Below are positions 33,134 through 42,023 of a DNA stretch of 64,000 nucleotides, piece after piece. The notes under the pieces were generated by a model that saw only the letters and a program-made list of their open reading frames with translations, did not search any database and was not told where the DNA came from. A program made the position numbers and the translations under genes. Source of the stretch: Streptomyces camelliae. GTDB taxonomy: Bacteria; Actinomycetota; Actinomycetes; Streptomycetales; Streptomycetaceae. The stretch spans positions 62,001 to 126,000 of the forward strand of contig NZ_CP115301.1 of assembly GCF_027625935.1 (NCBI RefSeq), written 5' to 3'. The stretch's first letter is position 1; each line of letters opens with the position of its first letter.

Positions 33134-33736
33134 CTAGGTCGGTCGTCGTTGCACGGCATCAGCGATGACTGCTGTCACGAGCTTGTTGACGGCTGCCGTG
33201 GTCGACGGGCCGGGGTCGCGGTCTGCGAACAGGAGGTGCCCACCGCCGACCAGGGAGAGGGTGAGTGAGTCGATGTCGGCGTCGGCCGCGATGCGGCCCA
33301 GGTCACGCTCGTCGGCCAGATAAGCGGAGATCGCGGTCGTGGCCTCGGCGAGGATCGCGATGCCCCCTCCTGGTCTGGCTTGCCGCAGCCGTGTGCGTAG
33401 GTCGTCCCGGAAGGTGATGAGCGGGATGATCGCCACCGGAATCGGTCCGAAGAGGGTTCCCAGTGCGCTGGTGAGGTTGTCGGCCACCGTGCCGGTGCCG
33501 GCGGACTCGCGCAGCGCACTCGCCTGCGTCTCAAGCTGCGCGGCCTGGTCGAGCACGAGGTCGGTGAGGAAGGCGTCGAAGTCGGTGAAGTGCCGATGCA
33601 GGACGCCCTTGGCGCAGCCTGCCTCGTCGGTGACGGCCCGGCTGGTCAGCCCGTTCGGCCCGTCCCGCAGAAGCACGCGTTCGGCAGCATCGAACAGCTG
33701 CTGCCGCGCGTCGCGGAGGTGCACCCCAGTTGGCAC
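33134..33736 (-). CDS. TetR-family repressor of the divergent methyltransferase
   Basis: A 200-aa TetR protein. Helix-turn-helix: RAVTDEAGCAKGVLHRHFTD at residues ~33-52. The C-terminal ligand domain is not recognisable to a specific group. The start is GTG 33734-33736. Two adjacent palindromes with the same half-site lie between it and the divergent methyltransferase gene, so it very probably represses both genes until an inducer binds. Confidence 0.85.
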   Translation of the reverse strand: MPTGVHLRDARQQLFDAAERVLLRDGPNGLTSRAVTDEAGCAKGVLHRHFTDFDAFLTDLVLDQAAQLETQASALRESAGTGTVADNLTSALGTLFGPIPVAIIPLITFRDDLRTRLRQARPGGGIAILAEATTAISAYLADERDLGRIAADADIDSLTLSLVGGGHLLFADRDPGPSTTAAVNKLVTAVIADAVQRRPT

Positions 33737-33772
33737 TCACGGATCCTCTCGCGCAGTCATCTCAATGATTGC

Positions 33773-33814
33773 TTAGTGGGCATGCGCCCACTAAGGTGGG
33801 CGCATGCCCACCTT
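33773..33814. promoter_or_regulatory. Tandem palindromic operators between TetR and methyltransferase
   Basis: TTAGTGGGC-atgc-GCCCACTAA (33773-33794) and AAGGTGGGC-gcat-GCCCACCTT (33793-33814) are both perfect inverted repeats with 9-bp arms sharing the core TGGGC. The second covers the AAGGTGG ribosome site and ATG (33804) of the methyltransferase. Confidence 0.8.
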
Positions 33815-34631
33815 ACCGCGAGAACAGCCAGAACCATCCCCAGTAGAGCCGCACAAGGCCCGGCGGACAGCCGAGTCGTTCGGCGTGGATGCCCAACGCT
33901 ACGACCAAGCTCGGCCTGGCTACCCCGATGCGCTGGTGGCGCGAATCGTCGCAGGGAGCCCCGGGCCTGACGTGCTCGACATCGGCTGCGGCACCGGCAT
34001 CGCAGCCCGGCAGTTCCAAGCCGCCGGGTGCGCCGTGCTCGGCGTCGAGCCCGATGCGCGGATGGCCGACTTCGCGCGAGCCCGTGGCCTGGAGGTCGAG
34101 GTGGCGGCCTTCGAAGCCTGGCAGCCGGCCGGCCGGATGTTCGACACCGTCATTGCCGCCCAATCGTGGCACTGGGTGGATCCGGTCGCCGGCACCGCCA
34201 AGGCGGCACGTGTGCTGCGTCCAGGGGGACGGCTGGCGATCTTCGGGCATGTGTACGAGCCGCCTGCCGAGGTGGCCGAACCGTTTGCCGCTGCCTTCCG
34301 GCGGGTGGCGCCCGACTCCCCGCTCAGCAGCCAACCGGCCCGACGTCCGCTCGACCTCTACCAGGAGGGATACACGAAGTTCGCCGACAAGATCCGGGAG
34401 ACCGAACGGTTCAACGATCCCGAACAGTGGCGATTCGACTGGGAGCGGTCATACACGCGCGACCAATGGCTGGACCTGCTCCCCACCACCGGCGGCCTCA
34501 CCCAACTCCGTCCCGATCAGCTGGCCGAAATACTGGATGCGGTCGGGGACGCCATCGACTCCATGGGCGGGCGCTTCACGATGAACTACACGACCCTGGC
34601 CACGACCGCCATGCTCGTCGGCACTCCCTGA
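33804..34631 (+). CDS. Class I SAM-dependent methyltransferase
   Basis: A 275-aa methyltransferase. Motif I is VLDIGCGTGIAARQF near residue 57; LGVEPDARMADFAR supplies the acidic residue that binds the SAM ribose; WHWVDPVAGTAKAARVLRPG is the post-motif region typical of the UbiE/Methyltransf_11 group. The start is ATG 33804 with AAGGTGG seven bases upstream inside an operator. It is divergent from its likely TetR regulator. A drug- or stress-inducible small-molecule methyltransferase is a reasonable guess; the substrate is unknown. Confidence 0.82.
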   Translation: MPTLPREQPEPSPVEPHKARRTAESFGVDAQRYDQARPGYPDALVARIVAGSPGPDVLDIGCGTGIAARQFQAAGCAVLGVEPDARMADFARARGLEVEVAAFEAWQPAGRMFDTVIAAQSWHWVDPVAGTAKAARVLRPGGRLAIFGHVYEPPAEVAEPFAAAFRRVAPDSPLSSQPARRPLDLYQEGYTKFADKIRETERFNDPEQWRFDWERSYTRDQWLDLLPTTGGLTQLRPDQLAEILDAVGDAIDSMGGRFTMNYTTLATTAMLVGTP

Positions 34632-34845
34632 GTCCATCCGCCAAGTCGCCGCCGACCTAGGAATCCGCGCGGCCGTTCGATGCTCTGCCGGGCGCAGCAG
34701 CCCAGAGTGCGGGATGTGGCGAGTCCGCCCCTTCTCGATGAGCCTGCTGGTGTACGCGCCCACGGCACCGCAGTCGGTGTCCGAGACCAGGGTGTGTTCT
34801 CGGGTCGCCTGGAGGCATGGCTACCGGACACTGGGTCACATCGGA

Positions 34846-35311
34846 TCAGTTGCCCCTGCGCGGGCGTAGGCCGTCGAAGGCGAGGCCGATGAAGCGGCGC
34901 CAGTCGCCGCTGCCGGTGCGGATGATTGCGGACAGGGCGCCGACGAGCATGTAGACGTCCGAGACAGCGAGGTCTCCCCGTAGGGTTCCGGCTGACCGTC
35001 CCTGGTCGATCAGTTTTCCGACCGCTAGTTCGAGCTGAGCGAGCATTTCCCCTCTGGGTGCCGACGATCCCACGGTCGCCGCGACGGAAGCGGACAGGCC
35101 CTGATCCTCGGCCAGTATCTGACCGACATGGCGGAGATACTGGGCCAGCCCCTGGCCTGACTCGGGGTCGCGCAGGCAGTTGGTGCGCGCGAACTGGAGG
35201 ATCTCGGCGAATCGGAGTTCTGCTGCGGCTTCCACGAGGGCCTGCCGGGTCGGGAAATGCCGGTACACGGTGCCGATGCCGACCCCGGCGGCCGCACCGT
35301 ATTGCCTGGCT
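34846..35311 (-). pseudogene. N-terminally truncated TetR gene
   Basis: The frame reads AGVGIGTVYRHFPTRQALVE followed by a normal TetR ligand domain ending in GDWRRFIGLAFDGLRPRRGN. The first ~40 residues, including the first helices of the DNA-binding domain, are missing. The sequence upstream becomes unrelated near 35311, right where the Lrp-like gene ends (35325). It looks like a regulator cut by the arrival of the Lrp/MFS segment, and cannot bind DNA as it stands. Confidence 0.8.
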
Positions 35312-35324
35312 CTTCCGGTACGAG

Positions 35325-36335
35325 CTAACGGCGGCGCTCGGGCGGCTTGCCGGTGGCCGGGAGCGGTCCGGCCATCTTGAGCGTGCGCAGCACGGGCGCG
35401 GTCTCCAGGGTGCGGATCGCCTTCAGGGTGCCCAGGCGTTCGGTGAGGTAGCGGTGCAGCGCCGCCGGGTCGGGGCACAGGGCATGGGCGGTGAGATTGT
35501 GGGGGCCGGTGACGGCGGCCACGTAGGCCAGCTCGGGGTGCCGGGCCAGGGTACGGGCGACCCGGTCGAGGTGAGCGGGGGCGACGGCCATCCACAGGAG
35601 CGCCTGCGTGGCGACGCCCAGCAGGGCGGAGTCGAGTTCGACGTCGAAGAAGAGCCGGCCGTCGGCCCGCAGTTGCTCCAGCCGGCGCGCGACGGTGGCG
35701 GGTGACCAGCCGGTGGCCGCGGCCAGGCTGCTCAGGCTCGCCCGACCGTCGCGCTGGAGGGCAGCGAGCAGGTCGGAATCGGCATCGGTGAGAGCCGCCC
35801 GCCCCCCAGAAGCGGCGGTGGCAGACGCCGCCTCGGCTACGGCGGTGCGCAGGCGGCGCTGCTGCGCGGCGTCGAGGGCCTGTTGCTGGCCGGACCAGGC
35901 GGTGGGCCCACCGAGGTAGGTGTGCAGCACGCAATGTGCGGAGACCGCGGTGATGCCGGCCGTGCGCGGGATGTCGTGCAACAGCAGCGCGTGCCCGGAG
36001 GGCCCGTCGGCGGTGGAGGTGTGCACGATCGCGACGATCTCGGTGCCGCCCGAGGCGAGTTTGACCCAGGAGGTGTCGGCGCGGCGGGCCAGGGCGTCGG
36101 CAAGGTCCTGGGCGACGCGCGGGCCCGTGGCCAGGCGCAGCAGCCACTGGGTGCGGTCGCTGCGCTCCGGCTCGGCCAGACCGACCACCCGCAGCGCAGC
36201 GCTGGCACACAGCTGCCGGTAGCGGCGGGAGACCGTCTGCGCCGAGACGTCGAGGACGTCGGCGATCGCGCTGAACGGCGCCCGCCCGTCGATGCGCAGG
36301 GCGTGGATGAGACCACGGTCGATGTCGTCCAGCAT
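35325..36335 (-). CDS. Lrp/AsnC-family regulator with two winged-helix/RAM units
   Basis: A 336-aa protein with two Lrp-like halves: MLDDIDRGLIHALRIDGRAP...VSAQTVSRRYRQL, then LTDADSDLLAALQRDGRASL...WSPATVARRLEQL, each followed by a RAM-like effector domain. The tandem form is common in actinomycetes. The start may be ATG 36333-36335 (typical Lrp N-terminus) or ATG 36357-36359, eight codons earlier; neither has a clear ribosome site. CATTCGAATG (36357-36366) is a palindrome at the upstream start. It is divergent from an MFS gene that it probably regulates. Confidence 0.85.
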   Translation of the reverse strand: MLDDIDRGLIHALRIDGRAPFSAIADVLDVSAQTVSRRYRQLCASAALRVVGLAEPERSDRTQWLLRLATGPRVAQDLADALARRADTSWVKLASGGTEIVAIVHTSTADGPSGHALLLHDIPRTAGITAVSAHCVLHTYLGGPTAWSGQQQALDAAQQRRLRTAVAEAASATAASGGRAALTDADSDLLAALQRDGRASLSSLAAATGWSPATVARRLEQLRADGRLFFDVELDSALLGVATQALLWMAVAPAHLDRVARTLARHPELAYVAAVTGPHNLTAHALCPDPAALHRYLTERLGTLKAIRTLETAPVLRTLKMAGPLPATGKPPERRR

Positions 36336-36432
36336 GTGAAAATCATGCACCAGAGACATTCGAATGGAATGATTCGGCAATCCAGCCGCCCGAAGTGGAG
36401 GTGCCCCGGCGGCGGGGCGCACTCTCGGGCGC

Positions 36433-37902
36433 ATGTCGTACTCCACCACCCCACCTCCGCGGCGGCGTTGGGCCGCACTCGCCGTGCTGCTGGTCGCCGA
36501 GGCCATGAACCTCCTCGACGCCACCATCATGACCGTCGCCGCCCCCGTGATCCGCGCCGGTCTGGGCGGCCCTGCCTCCAGCATCCAGTGGTTCAGTGCC
36601 GCGTACACCTTGCCGTTCGCCGTCTTCCTGATCACCGGCGGGCGGCTGGGTGACATTGTCGGCCGACGGCGGGTGTTCCGCCTCGGCATGGCCGGCTTCG
36701 TCCTGGCCTCACTGGGGTGTTCACTCGCACCGTCCACGGCAGCGCTGATCGCCCTGCGGGCGGTGCAGGGCTCGGCGGCAGCACTGGTCATCCCGCAGAC
36801 CATCGGCATGATCCGCGCCATGTTCACCGGCCCGGCATTGGCCCGGGCCATGGGCACCATCGGACCGGTCATGGGGCTCGCCGCGGTCACCGGCCCGGTG
36901 GTCGGCGGCGCGCTCACCCAAGCGGATGTGCTGGGCTCCTCCTGGCGCGCGGTCTTCCTCGTCAACGTCCCCCTCGGCGCCGCCGTGCTGGCGGCCACGC
37001 CGCTGCTGCACGAGGACCGTGCCGCGCTCCGGCCGCGGCTGGACCACGTCGGCACGGTGCTGGCGGTCCTGGGCAGCAGCTTGCTGGTCTATCCGCTCAT
37101 CCAGGGCGGCGCCCATGGCCGGCCAGGCTGGTGCTGGGCCATGCTCGCCGCCGGCGGCGTGGTGCTGGCAGGCTTCGCCGCACATCAGCGGCGGCGGGCC
37201 CGCGGCGGCCGCAGCCCGCTCATCGAGCCGGGCCTGTTCGTCGAGCGCGGCTTCACCGCCGCGCTGGTGTCCAGCGTGCTGTTCTTCGCGGTGGTGGGCG
37301 GCCTGATGCTGGTGGCCGTGCTGCAGATGCAGCTGGGCCTGCACCGCGACGTCCTCTCGGCCGGCTTCACGCTGCTGCCGTGGTCCGCGACGATGGCGCT
37401 GTCGTCCTGGGTCGCCGGCGCCTGGCTCGTACCCCGCTACGGGGCCCGGGTCATGAGCGTCGGCCTGCTGGCCCTGCTCGCCGGAGTCGTATCGGCTGCC
37501 GCCGTGTACGCCACCAGCCCGCCCGCCTCCTACCCCTGGCTGCTGCTGCCCGCGCTGGCCGTGGCCGGGATCGGTCAGGGCCTGTACGCCGTGCCGTTCT
37601 TCACCACCGCCCTGCACCGAGTCCGCCCACACGAGACGGGCTCCGCCGCCGGCCTGCTCAACGCGGTGCAGCAACTCGGCGGCACTCTCGGCGTCGCCCT
37701 GCTCGGCAGCCTCTTCTTCCACGCCGCCGCGCCCGGCGACCCCACCCCGGCCGCCGCCGCGCTCACCGGCGCCCGCAACGCCTTCTGCCTCGCCGCCGCG
37801 CTCATCGTCGCCACCGCGGTGACCACGGCCATGATGCTCCCGCGGCGCCCATCGCCCACGATCCCGGATCAGCCCTTCGTTCCCGATGCCACGGTCAGGT
37901 GA
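36433..37902 (+). CDS. MFS drug exporter, DHA2-like (14 TM)
   Basis: A 489-aa transporter. LLVAEAMNLLDATIMTVAAP is the first helix with the D(x)T motif of drug:H+ antiporter family 2. GGRLGDIVGRRRVFR is the loop 2-3 motif A, and VTGPVVGGAL is the antiporter motif C. About 14 membrane spans are expected. The start is ATG 36433. It is divergent from an Lrp-like regulator, a frequent pair for efflux of amphiphilic compounds. Its 3' end overlaps an ArsR fragment. Confidence 0.88.
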   Translation: MSYSTTPPPRRRWAALAVLLVAEAMNLLDATIMTVAAPVIRAGLGGPASSIQWFSAAYTLPFAVFLITGGRLGDIVGRRRVFRLGMAGFVLASLGCSLAPSTAALIALRAVQGSAAALVIPQTIGMIRAMFTGPALARAMGTIGPVMGLAAVTGPVVGGALTQADVLGSSWRAVFLVNVPLGAAVLAATPLLHEDRAALRPRLDHVGTVLAVLGSSLLVYPLIQGGAHGRPGWCWAMLAAGGVVLAGFAAHQRRRARGGRSPLIEPGLFVERGFTAALVSSVLFFAVVGGLMLVAVLQMQLGLHRDVLSAGFTLLPWSATMALSSWVAGAWLVPRYGARVMSVGLLALLAGVVSAAAVYATSPPASYPWLLLPALAVAGIGQGLYAVPFFTTALHRVRPHETGSAAGLLNAVQQLGGTLGVALLGSLFFHAAAPGDPTPAAAALTGARNAFCLAAALIVATAVTTAMMLPRRPSPTIPDQPFVPDATVR

Positions 37903-38120
37903 CAGCTTGGGAGCGGAGGGCCCGGCAGTCCTGCGGGCGTTGCTGTCACCGGCCACCACGACCGGACTGGCCACGTCCGTCGGCCTGGCGCCGAGCACCG
38001 TGTCGCAGCACCTGTCCGTCCTGGCCGCGGCAGGCCTTGTCCGGCGCCATCGCACAGGCCCGCGTGTGCTGTACGAGCTGGAGGAGTCCGGTGTCGCTCT
38101 ACTCACAAGGGCATCGACGA
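37886..38120 (+). pseudogene. C-terminal fragment of an ArsR-type regulator
   Basis: The frame (GLAPSTVSQHLSVLAAAGLV, then RRHRTGPRVLYELEESG) is the recognition helix and wing of an ArsR/DUF5937-type winged-helix protein. It lacks the long N-terminal part of that family, starts within the MFS gene and then drifts into sequence without similarity. It is a remnant, and the MFS segment's right-hand boundary probably lies here. Confidence 0.7.
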
Positions 38121-38231
38121 CGCGGACCACGTCACCGTGGCAGGTCAGCGGTCGTGGTGGTGCAGCGGAGGCATGCCACCATGCAACGCGCCCTGACACG
38201 ACAAGCACGGTGACCACATCTCGACCACGCC

Positions 38232-38756
38232 TCAGGGCGTGGCGGGCCGTTGCCACAGGGCTGTCCACGCGGTGGGGTCGGCCGGCGTCGAAGGCGGTCG
38301 GCAGTGCAGGGCGGTTCCGGTGTCCATGTCCAGCAGCCAGGATTCCTCCGGTGCGAGCCGGCGGGATGTGGCGGGTACGGGTGTTCTTTCTTCCAGGAGG
38401 ACGCCGGAGTTCGGCGGGCACAGGTCGCGGTCGGTGGCTGGTTGCCAGTGGAGGCGGCGGACGCTGGGTTCGGCTGCCCATAGGGGGCGGGCCGAGGCCC
38501 AGAAATGTGTGAGCGCGGTCGGTGGGGCGGCCCAGACGGCGTCCCGGTCGCGCAGGTCGCGCCACAGCCAGTACACGCACAGATCGGTGTCGTAGCCGGC
38601 GCGTACCAGGACCTGCAGGCGCAGCAGGCCGGCGACGTCGAGTGTCCTGCCCAGCTCCAGGTTCAGCTCGGCGAGCCGGCGTCCCGTGCCGGGGCGGGCG
38701 GTCTGGAAGCCGAGGATCGCGCAGGTCCGGCAGACTGTCATGTTCGCCTCTGTCAT
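38232..38756 (-). CDS. Unknown protein at the end of the glycosyltransferase operon
   Basis: A 174-aa protein. Its ATG (38754-38756) overlaps the glycosyltransferase stop as ATGA, so it is translationally coupled and probably works in the same pathway. AELNLELGRTLDVAGLLRLQ and YDTDLCVYWLWRDLRDRD faintly resemble a dimeric alpha/beta-barrel (ABM-like) domain. The C-terminal half (LLEERTPVP, WLLDMDTGTALHC) is not recognised. No function is assigned. Confidence 0.7.
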   Translation of the reverse strand: MTEANMTVCRTCAILGFQTARPGTGRRLAELNLELGRTLDVAGLLRLQVLVRAGYDTDLCVYWLWRDLRDRDAVWAAPPTALTHFWASARPLWAAEPSVRRLHWQPATDRDLCPPNSGVLLEERTPVPATSRRLAPEESWLLDMDTGTALHCRPPSTPADPTAWTALWQRPATP

Positions 38757-39934
38757 GGTGTGAACCGTTCGAGCAGGCCGATGGGTTCGGTCGGTGTCCA
38801 GGACAGCAGGGGGATGTGGTTGTTGACGGTCTGGCCGTCGTTCAGCTGGGCGGTGCTGGGGTGGTAGAGGTGGAGCATCGGGTCGTCGTAGTGGTCGAAT
38901 GCGGTGGCGAGCTGGAGGCGCAGGATGAAGTCGATGTCCTCACGGCCCCAACCCTCGAATCGTTCGTCCATGCCGCCCACGGTGTCGAAGACGTCGCGTC
39001 GCAGCCATACACATAGTCCTGGTGATCGCTGCACGGCGAACCAGCGCAGCTTGTCCGGGTCGGGTTCGGCCCGCCTGTGGACGCAGCGGTCGTGTACCGC
39101 GGCCGCTGTGGCGGCGGGATCCATGTAGAGCAGGTCGCGGAAGCACATGAATCCGCCTGTTCCGGGGCGCTGGAACCGGTCGGTGTTGCGCCGGACGAAG
39201 TCCTGGTCCACGAGGGCGTCGGCGTCGAGCACACAGAGGAGAGGGGCGTGGCGGCGGGCCCGCAGCACGCCGCAGTTGACGGTCCAGCATTTGTTGAACG
39301 GGCGGTCGGAGGGGGCGTGGAGCCATTCGTCGGCGTACTTCAGGGCGGTCTCGCGCCAGCGGGGGACGGTGTCCGACTCCACTACTGTCACGTGGTATCG
39401 CTCGCGGGGCATGGTCTGGTCACCGAGTGCGGCCAGGCAGGCCGTGAGGTTGCGGGCGCGTGCCTGGTCCTGGCTGTGGTCGCGGAACGGGATGACGATG
39501 TGGGCGACCGGCTCGGTGTCCGTGGGGGCCGGGGGCCGTGCGGGCCAGGACTGCCAGTCGGGCGCGGGCCGGGCCTGGGGGTCGTAGGCGTTGCCGATGT
39601 GGTAGCCGAGCCGGGATGTGGTCATGACGTGCCAGGCGGCCCGGACGAGGGGGGCGGTGCCGTCCGGTGAGGCGTGGATGGCGGCGGTCACGTGCTCCTG
39701 GAGCCGCCGCCATGCCGGAAGGCTTGCCGGGTCGTTGAGCAGTTCGTCGGCCGCGGCGGACAGCCGGGGGTCTTTGTGGGAGTGGATTTCCTTGACCAGT
39801 TCGGCCGTGTGTTCCCTCGCACGGTGCACGTAGTAGGGGTTGGCTTCGCGTGCTCCGTGGTCTGCGTGCAGGACGATCGCGTCGGCGGCGGCGCGTCCCG
39901 AGGCCGTGGCATCGGCATGGTGGGGGGATGTCAT
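38753..39934 (-). CDS. GT-A fold glycosyltransferase (GT2/GT27-like)
   Basis: A 393-aa glycosyltransferase. After a ~140-residue N-terminal extension, HIVIPFRDHSQDQARARNLT begins the nucleotide-binding fold. VLDADALVD (about residue 245) is the DxD metal motif, and GGMDERFEGWGREDIDF is the galactosyltransferase-C motif seen in GT2/GT27 enzymes. It should move a sugar from an NDP-sugar to a small molecule or glycan. It sits in a leftward operon headed by GTP cyclohydrolase II; a GH31 alpha-xylosidase lies in the opposite arm of the locus. The start is ATG 39932-39934 behind GAGGAG. Confidence 0.82.
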   Translation of the reverse strand: MTSPHHADATASGRAAADAIVLHADHGAREANPYYVHRAREHTAELVKEIHSHKDPRLSAAADELLNDPASLPAWRRLQEHVTAAIHASPDGTAPLVRAAWHVMTTSRLGYHIGNAYDPQARPAPDWQSWPARPPAPTDTEPVAHIVIPFRDHSQDQARARNLTACLAALGDQTMPRERYHVTVVESDTVPRWRETALKYADEWLHAPSDRPFNKCWTVNCGVLRARRHAPLLCVLDADALVDQDFVRRNTDRFQRPGTGGFMCFRDLLYMDPAATAAAVHDRCVHRRAEPDPDKLRWFAVQRSPGLCVWLRRDVFDTVGGMDERFEGWGREDIDFILRLQLATAFDHYDDPMLHLYHPSTAQLNDGQTVNNHIPLLSWTPTEPIGLLERFTP

Positions 39935-39947
39935 GGGCGCGGGCTCC

Positions 39948-41146
39948 TCATGGCGGCGGTGGGGCGGGCGTGGACTTGCTGTCGGTGTGCGCGGGGAGCT
40001 GTGGTCGCAGTGCCGTCAGGACGAGCGCGGCGGCCGGCATCAGTGCGGTGAAGGATCCCCACAGCACCGGTAGTGAGGTGTCGAGCAGGTGTCCCACCAA
40101 CGCGGGACGGGAGAGGGCGGACAGCGTCCAGGACAGCTGGAACACCGAGACGTACCGGCCCCGGTCTCCGTGGGGTGCTGCGGCGATGGCCAGGCTGGTG
40201 GTCGCCGGTGCGGCGAGCATCTCGCCGAGGGCGAGGAACACGCCGCCTGCGATGATCGGTGCCATGGCGGTGAGGGGGGCCGCGGGGCCGTGCTGCGAGG
40301 GCCGGCAGGAGGATGGCGATGACGAAGGAGGCGGCGCCGGCGAGCGCGGTCGATGTTCTGCGCAGGTGTTGCAGCCGTGCGGCGACGGTGGTCGGGAACA
40401 GCATGGTGAGGATCAGCGCGAACGCGGCGGTCCAGTCGGCCGGTGCGGTGTGCCGTACGACGTAGACGGGCAGGACCAGGGTGGAGATCAGCCAGCCGTA
40501 TGTCAGCAGTGTGTTGGCGCAGGTGAGTGCCGGATAGGCGCGGTCGGAGCGCAGGGCGCCGGGCTCCTGCGGTGACGGCGGCCTGGTGCGGTCTTCTTGC
40601 GGAGGGTGGGTTCTTGATCGAGACGAACAGCAGACCGGCGGTGCACGAGGTGATGATGTTCAGCGCCGGCATGGCGCGCAGGCCGCTCGTGCCGCCGACC
40701 GCGAGGGCCACGGAGGCGATGCCCGCGCCGGCGGCCAGGCCGGCGCTCTTGGCGGCGTTGACGATCGCGTTCCAGCGGTCGAGTGCGGTGCAGTCGGTGA
40801 CGTGTTCGCTGACGAAGACGGGCCAGGCGGCCCAGTAGGTCCGGTCGGCGACGGTGACGGCGGCGATCCCGGTGATCAGCAGCCAGAAGGTACCGTCGCA
40901 GAAGTACAGGCCGAGTGCTGCCGCGGCGGTCTGTGCCACCAGGACGCGCCGGGCGCCGCAGCGGTCGACGAGGTGTCCTACGAACAGCGGCACGGGCGGT
41001 CCGGCCAGGCTCGCCGCGGTGATCAGTGTGCCCAGTTCGCCCAGGGGGATCTCGGCCGTGGTGGACAGGTACAGGAAGGTGAGGGGGAGGAATGCCCCGT
41101 AGCCTGCCGTGTCCACCACGGCCGCGGTCACCAGCCGCCGGTGCAC
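39948..41146 (-). pseudogene. MFS transporter with two apparent frameshifts
   Basis: The first part, from GTG 41144-41146, reads as a good MFS N-terminal half (VVDTAGYGAFLPLTFLYLST, then DRCGARRVLVAQTAAAALGL). Near 40570 the match moves to another frame (PALTCANTLLTYGWLISTLV, PTTVAARLQHLRRTSTALAG). Near 40277, at a run of six G, it moves again (APIIAGGVFLALGEMLAAPA) and ends at 39948 with a plausible C-terminus. Overall length (~400 codons) is normal. Either the gene is dead or the read has two G/C-run errors. It lies in the leftward operon between the methyltransferase and the glycosyltransferase, so it would be the exporter of that arm. Confidence 0.75.
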
Positions 41147-41171
41147 CTGGATTCCGGCCGGGCCGGCGGGT

Positions 41172-42023
41172 TCACTTGGGTCGGCGTAGTACGGCGAACA
41201 CACTGGCGTGCACCATCTCCAGTTCGGCCTCGGGTCCGCCCAGCACGCCGGCGAGCAGTTCCACGGCGTGTTCCTGCTGCGGGGGGTCTGTCTGCCAGGG
41301 GCCACCGCTGGCGAGCCACCAGGTGGCGTAGGCGGCGGCGGATACCACGTACCGGCGTTCGACCAGGAAGACGTCGTCCACTTCCAGACGGTTTCGCCGT
41401 GCGACGGCGGTGACCTCGTCGGCGGTCATCCGGCGTTGTGTGAAGTCCTCGCCCGTGCCCGGCGTGACGTGTTCGGTTGCCGCTCTCACCCGCCGGTCGA
41501 ACGCGTCGGTCGCCGCGCTGCGTCCGGCCGAGGCCATGCAGAGCAGACCGCCCGGCACGAGCAGCCGGTGCACCCGTGTGAAGCAGTCGTCGTACCGCGG
41601 ATACATCCAGTGCAGCGCCGCGTTGCTGAAGGCCGCGTCGAACTGCTCGCCCGTGCCGGTTGCGTTTGCCGGGCGGCTGTGGAACAGCTGTGGGCCCAGG
41701 AACGAGCCGAGTTGGAACTCCACACGGTGGGCGTGCGGTCCGGCGGCGCGGGTTCGGGCGCGGGCGAGCATGTCGGCGGACACGTCGAGCGCCGTGATCC
41801 GGGCCGCCGGAAGCGTGCCGAGCAGTTCCTCGGTGAGCGCGCCGGTGCCGCATCCGATGTCCAGGGCGCGGCGGACGGTGGCCGGCTCGGGGTGCAGGCG
41901 GGCCACCAGGGCGGCGTTGCGCCGCTGGATGCGGCCGGTGGCCTGATCGTAGGAGGCGGCCGTGTGCCAGCGGTGCCGCTGGACCGTCGCGGTCGCCGGC
42001 TCCCCCGGTGCGTCCCGTGTCAC
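41172..42023 (-). CDS. SAM-dependent methyltransferase (trans-aconitate-methyltransferase-like)
   Basis: A 283-aa class I methyltransferase: ALDIGCGTGALTEELLG is motif I, ITALDVSADMLARARTR the ribose-binding acidic strand, and FDAAFSNAALHWMYPR the post-I motif typical of Tam-like enzymes. Its ATG overlaps the BKACE stop by four bases. In the flavin-type locus it could methylate an amino or hydroxyl group of the product. It is shorter than the roseoflavin dimethyltransferase RosA as I remember it and does not look like that family, so it would be a different methyltransfer. Confidence 0.82.
   Translation of the reverse strand: MTRDAPGEPATATVQRHRWHTAASYDQATGRIQRRNAALVARLHPEPATVRRALDIGCGTGALTEELLGTLPAARITALDVSADMLARARTRAAGPHAHRVEFQLGSFLGPQLFHSRPANATGTGEQFDAAFSNAALHWMYPRYDDCFTRVHRLLVPGGLLCMASAGRSAATDAFDRRVRAATEHVTPGTGEDFTQRRMTADEVTAVARRNRLEVDDVFLVERRYVVSAAAYATWWLASGGPWQTDPPQQEHAVELLAGVLGGPEAELEMVHASVFAVLRRPK

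Noticed and set aside
41172..42023. RosA (roseoflavin dimethyltransferase) identity for the methyltransferase
   Set aside because: Length and motifs fit Tam-like enzymes; nothing specific to RosA could be recognised, so I did not claim a complete roseoflavin pathway.
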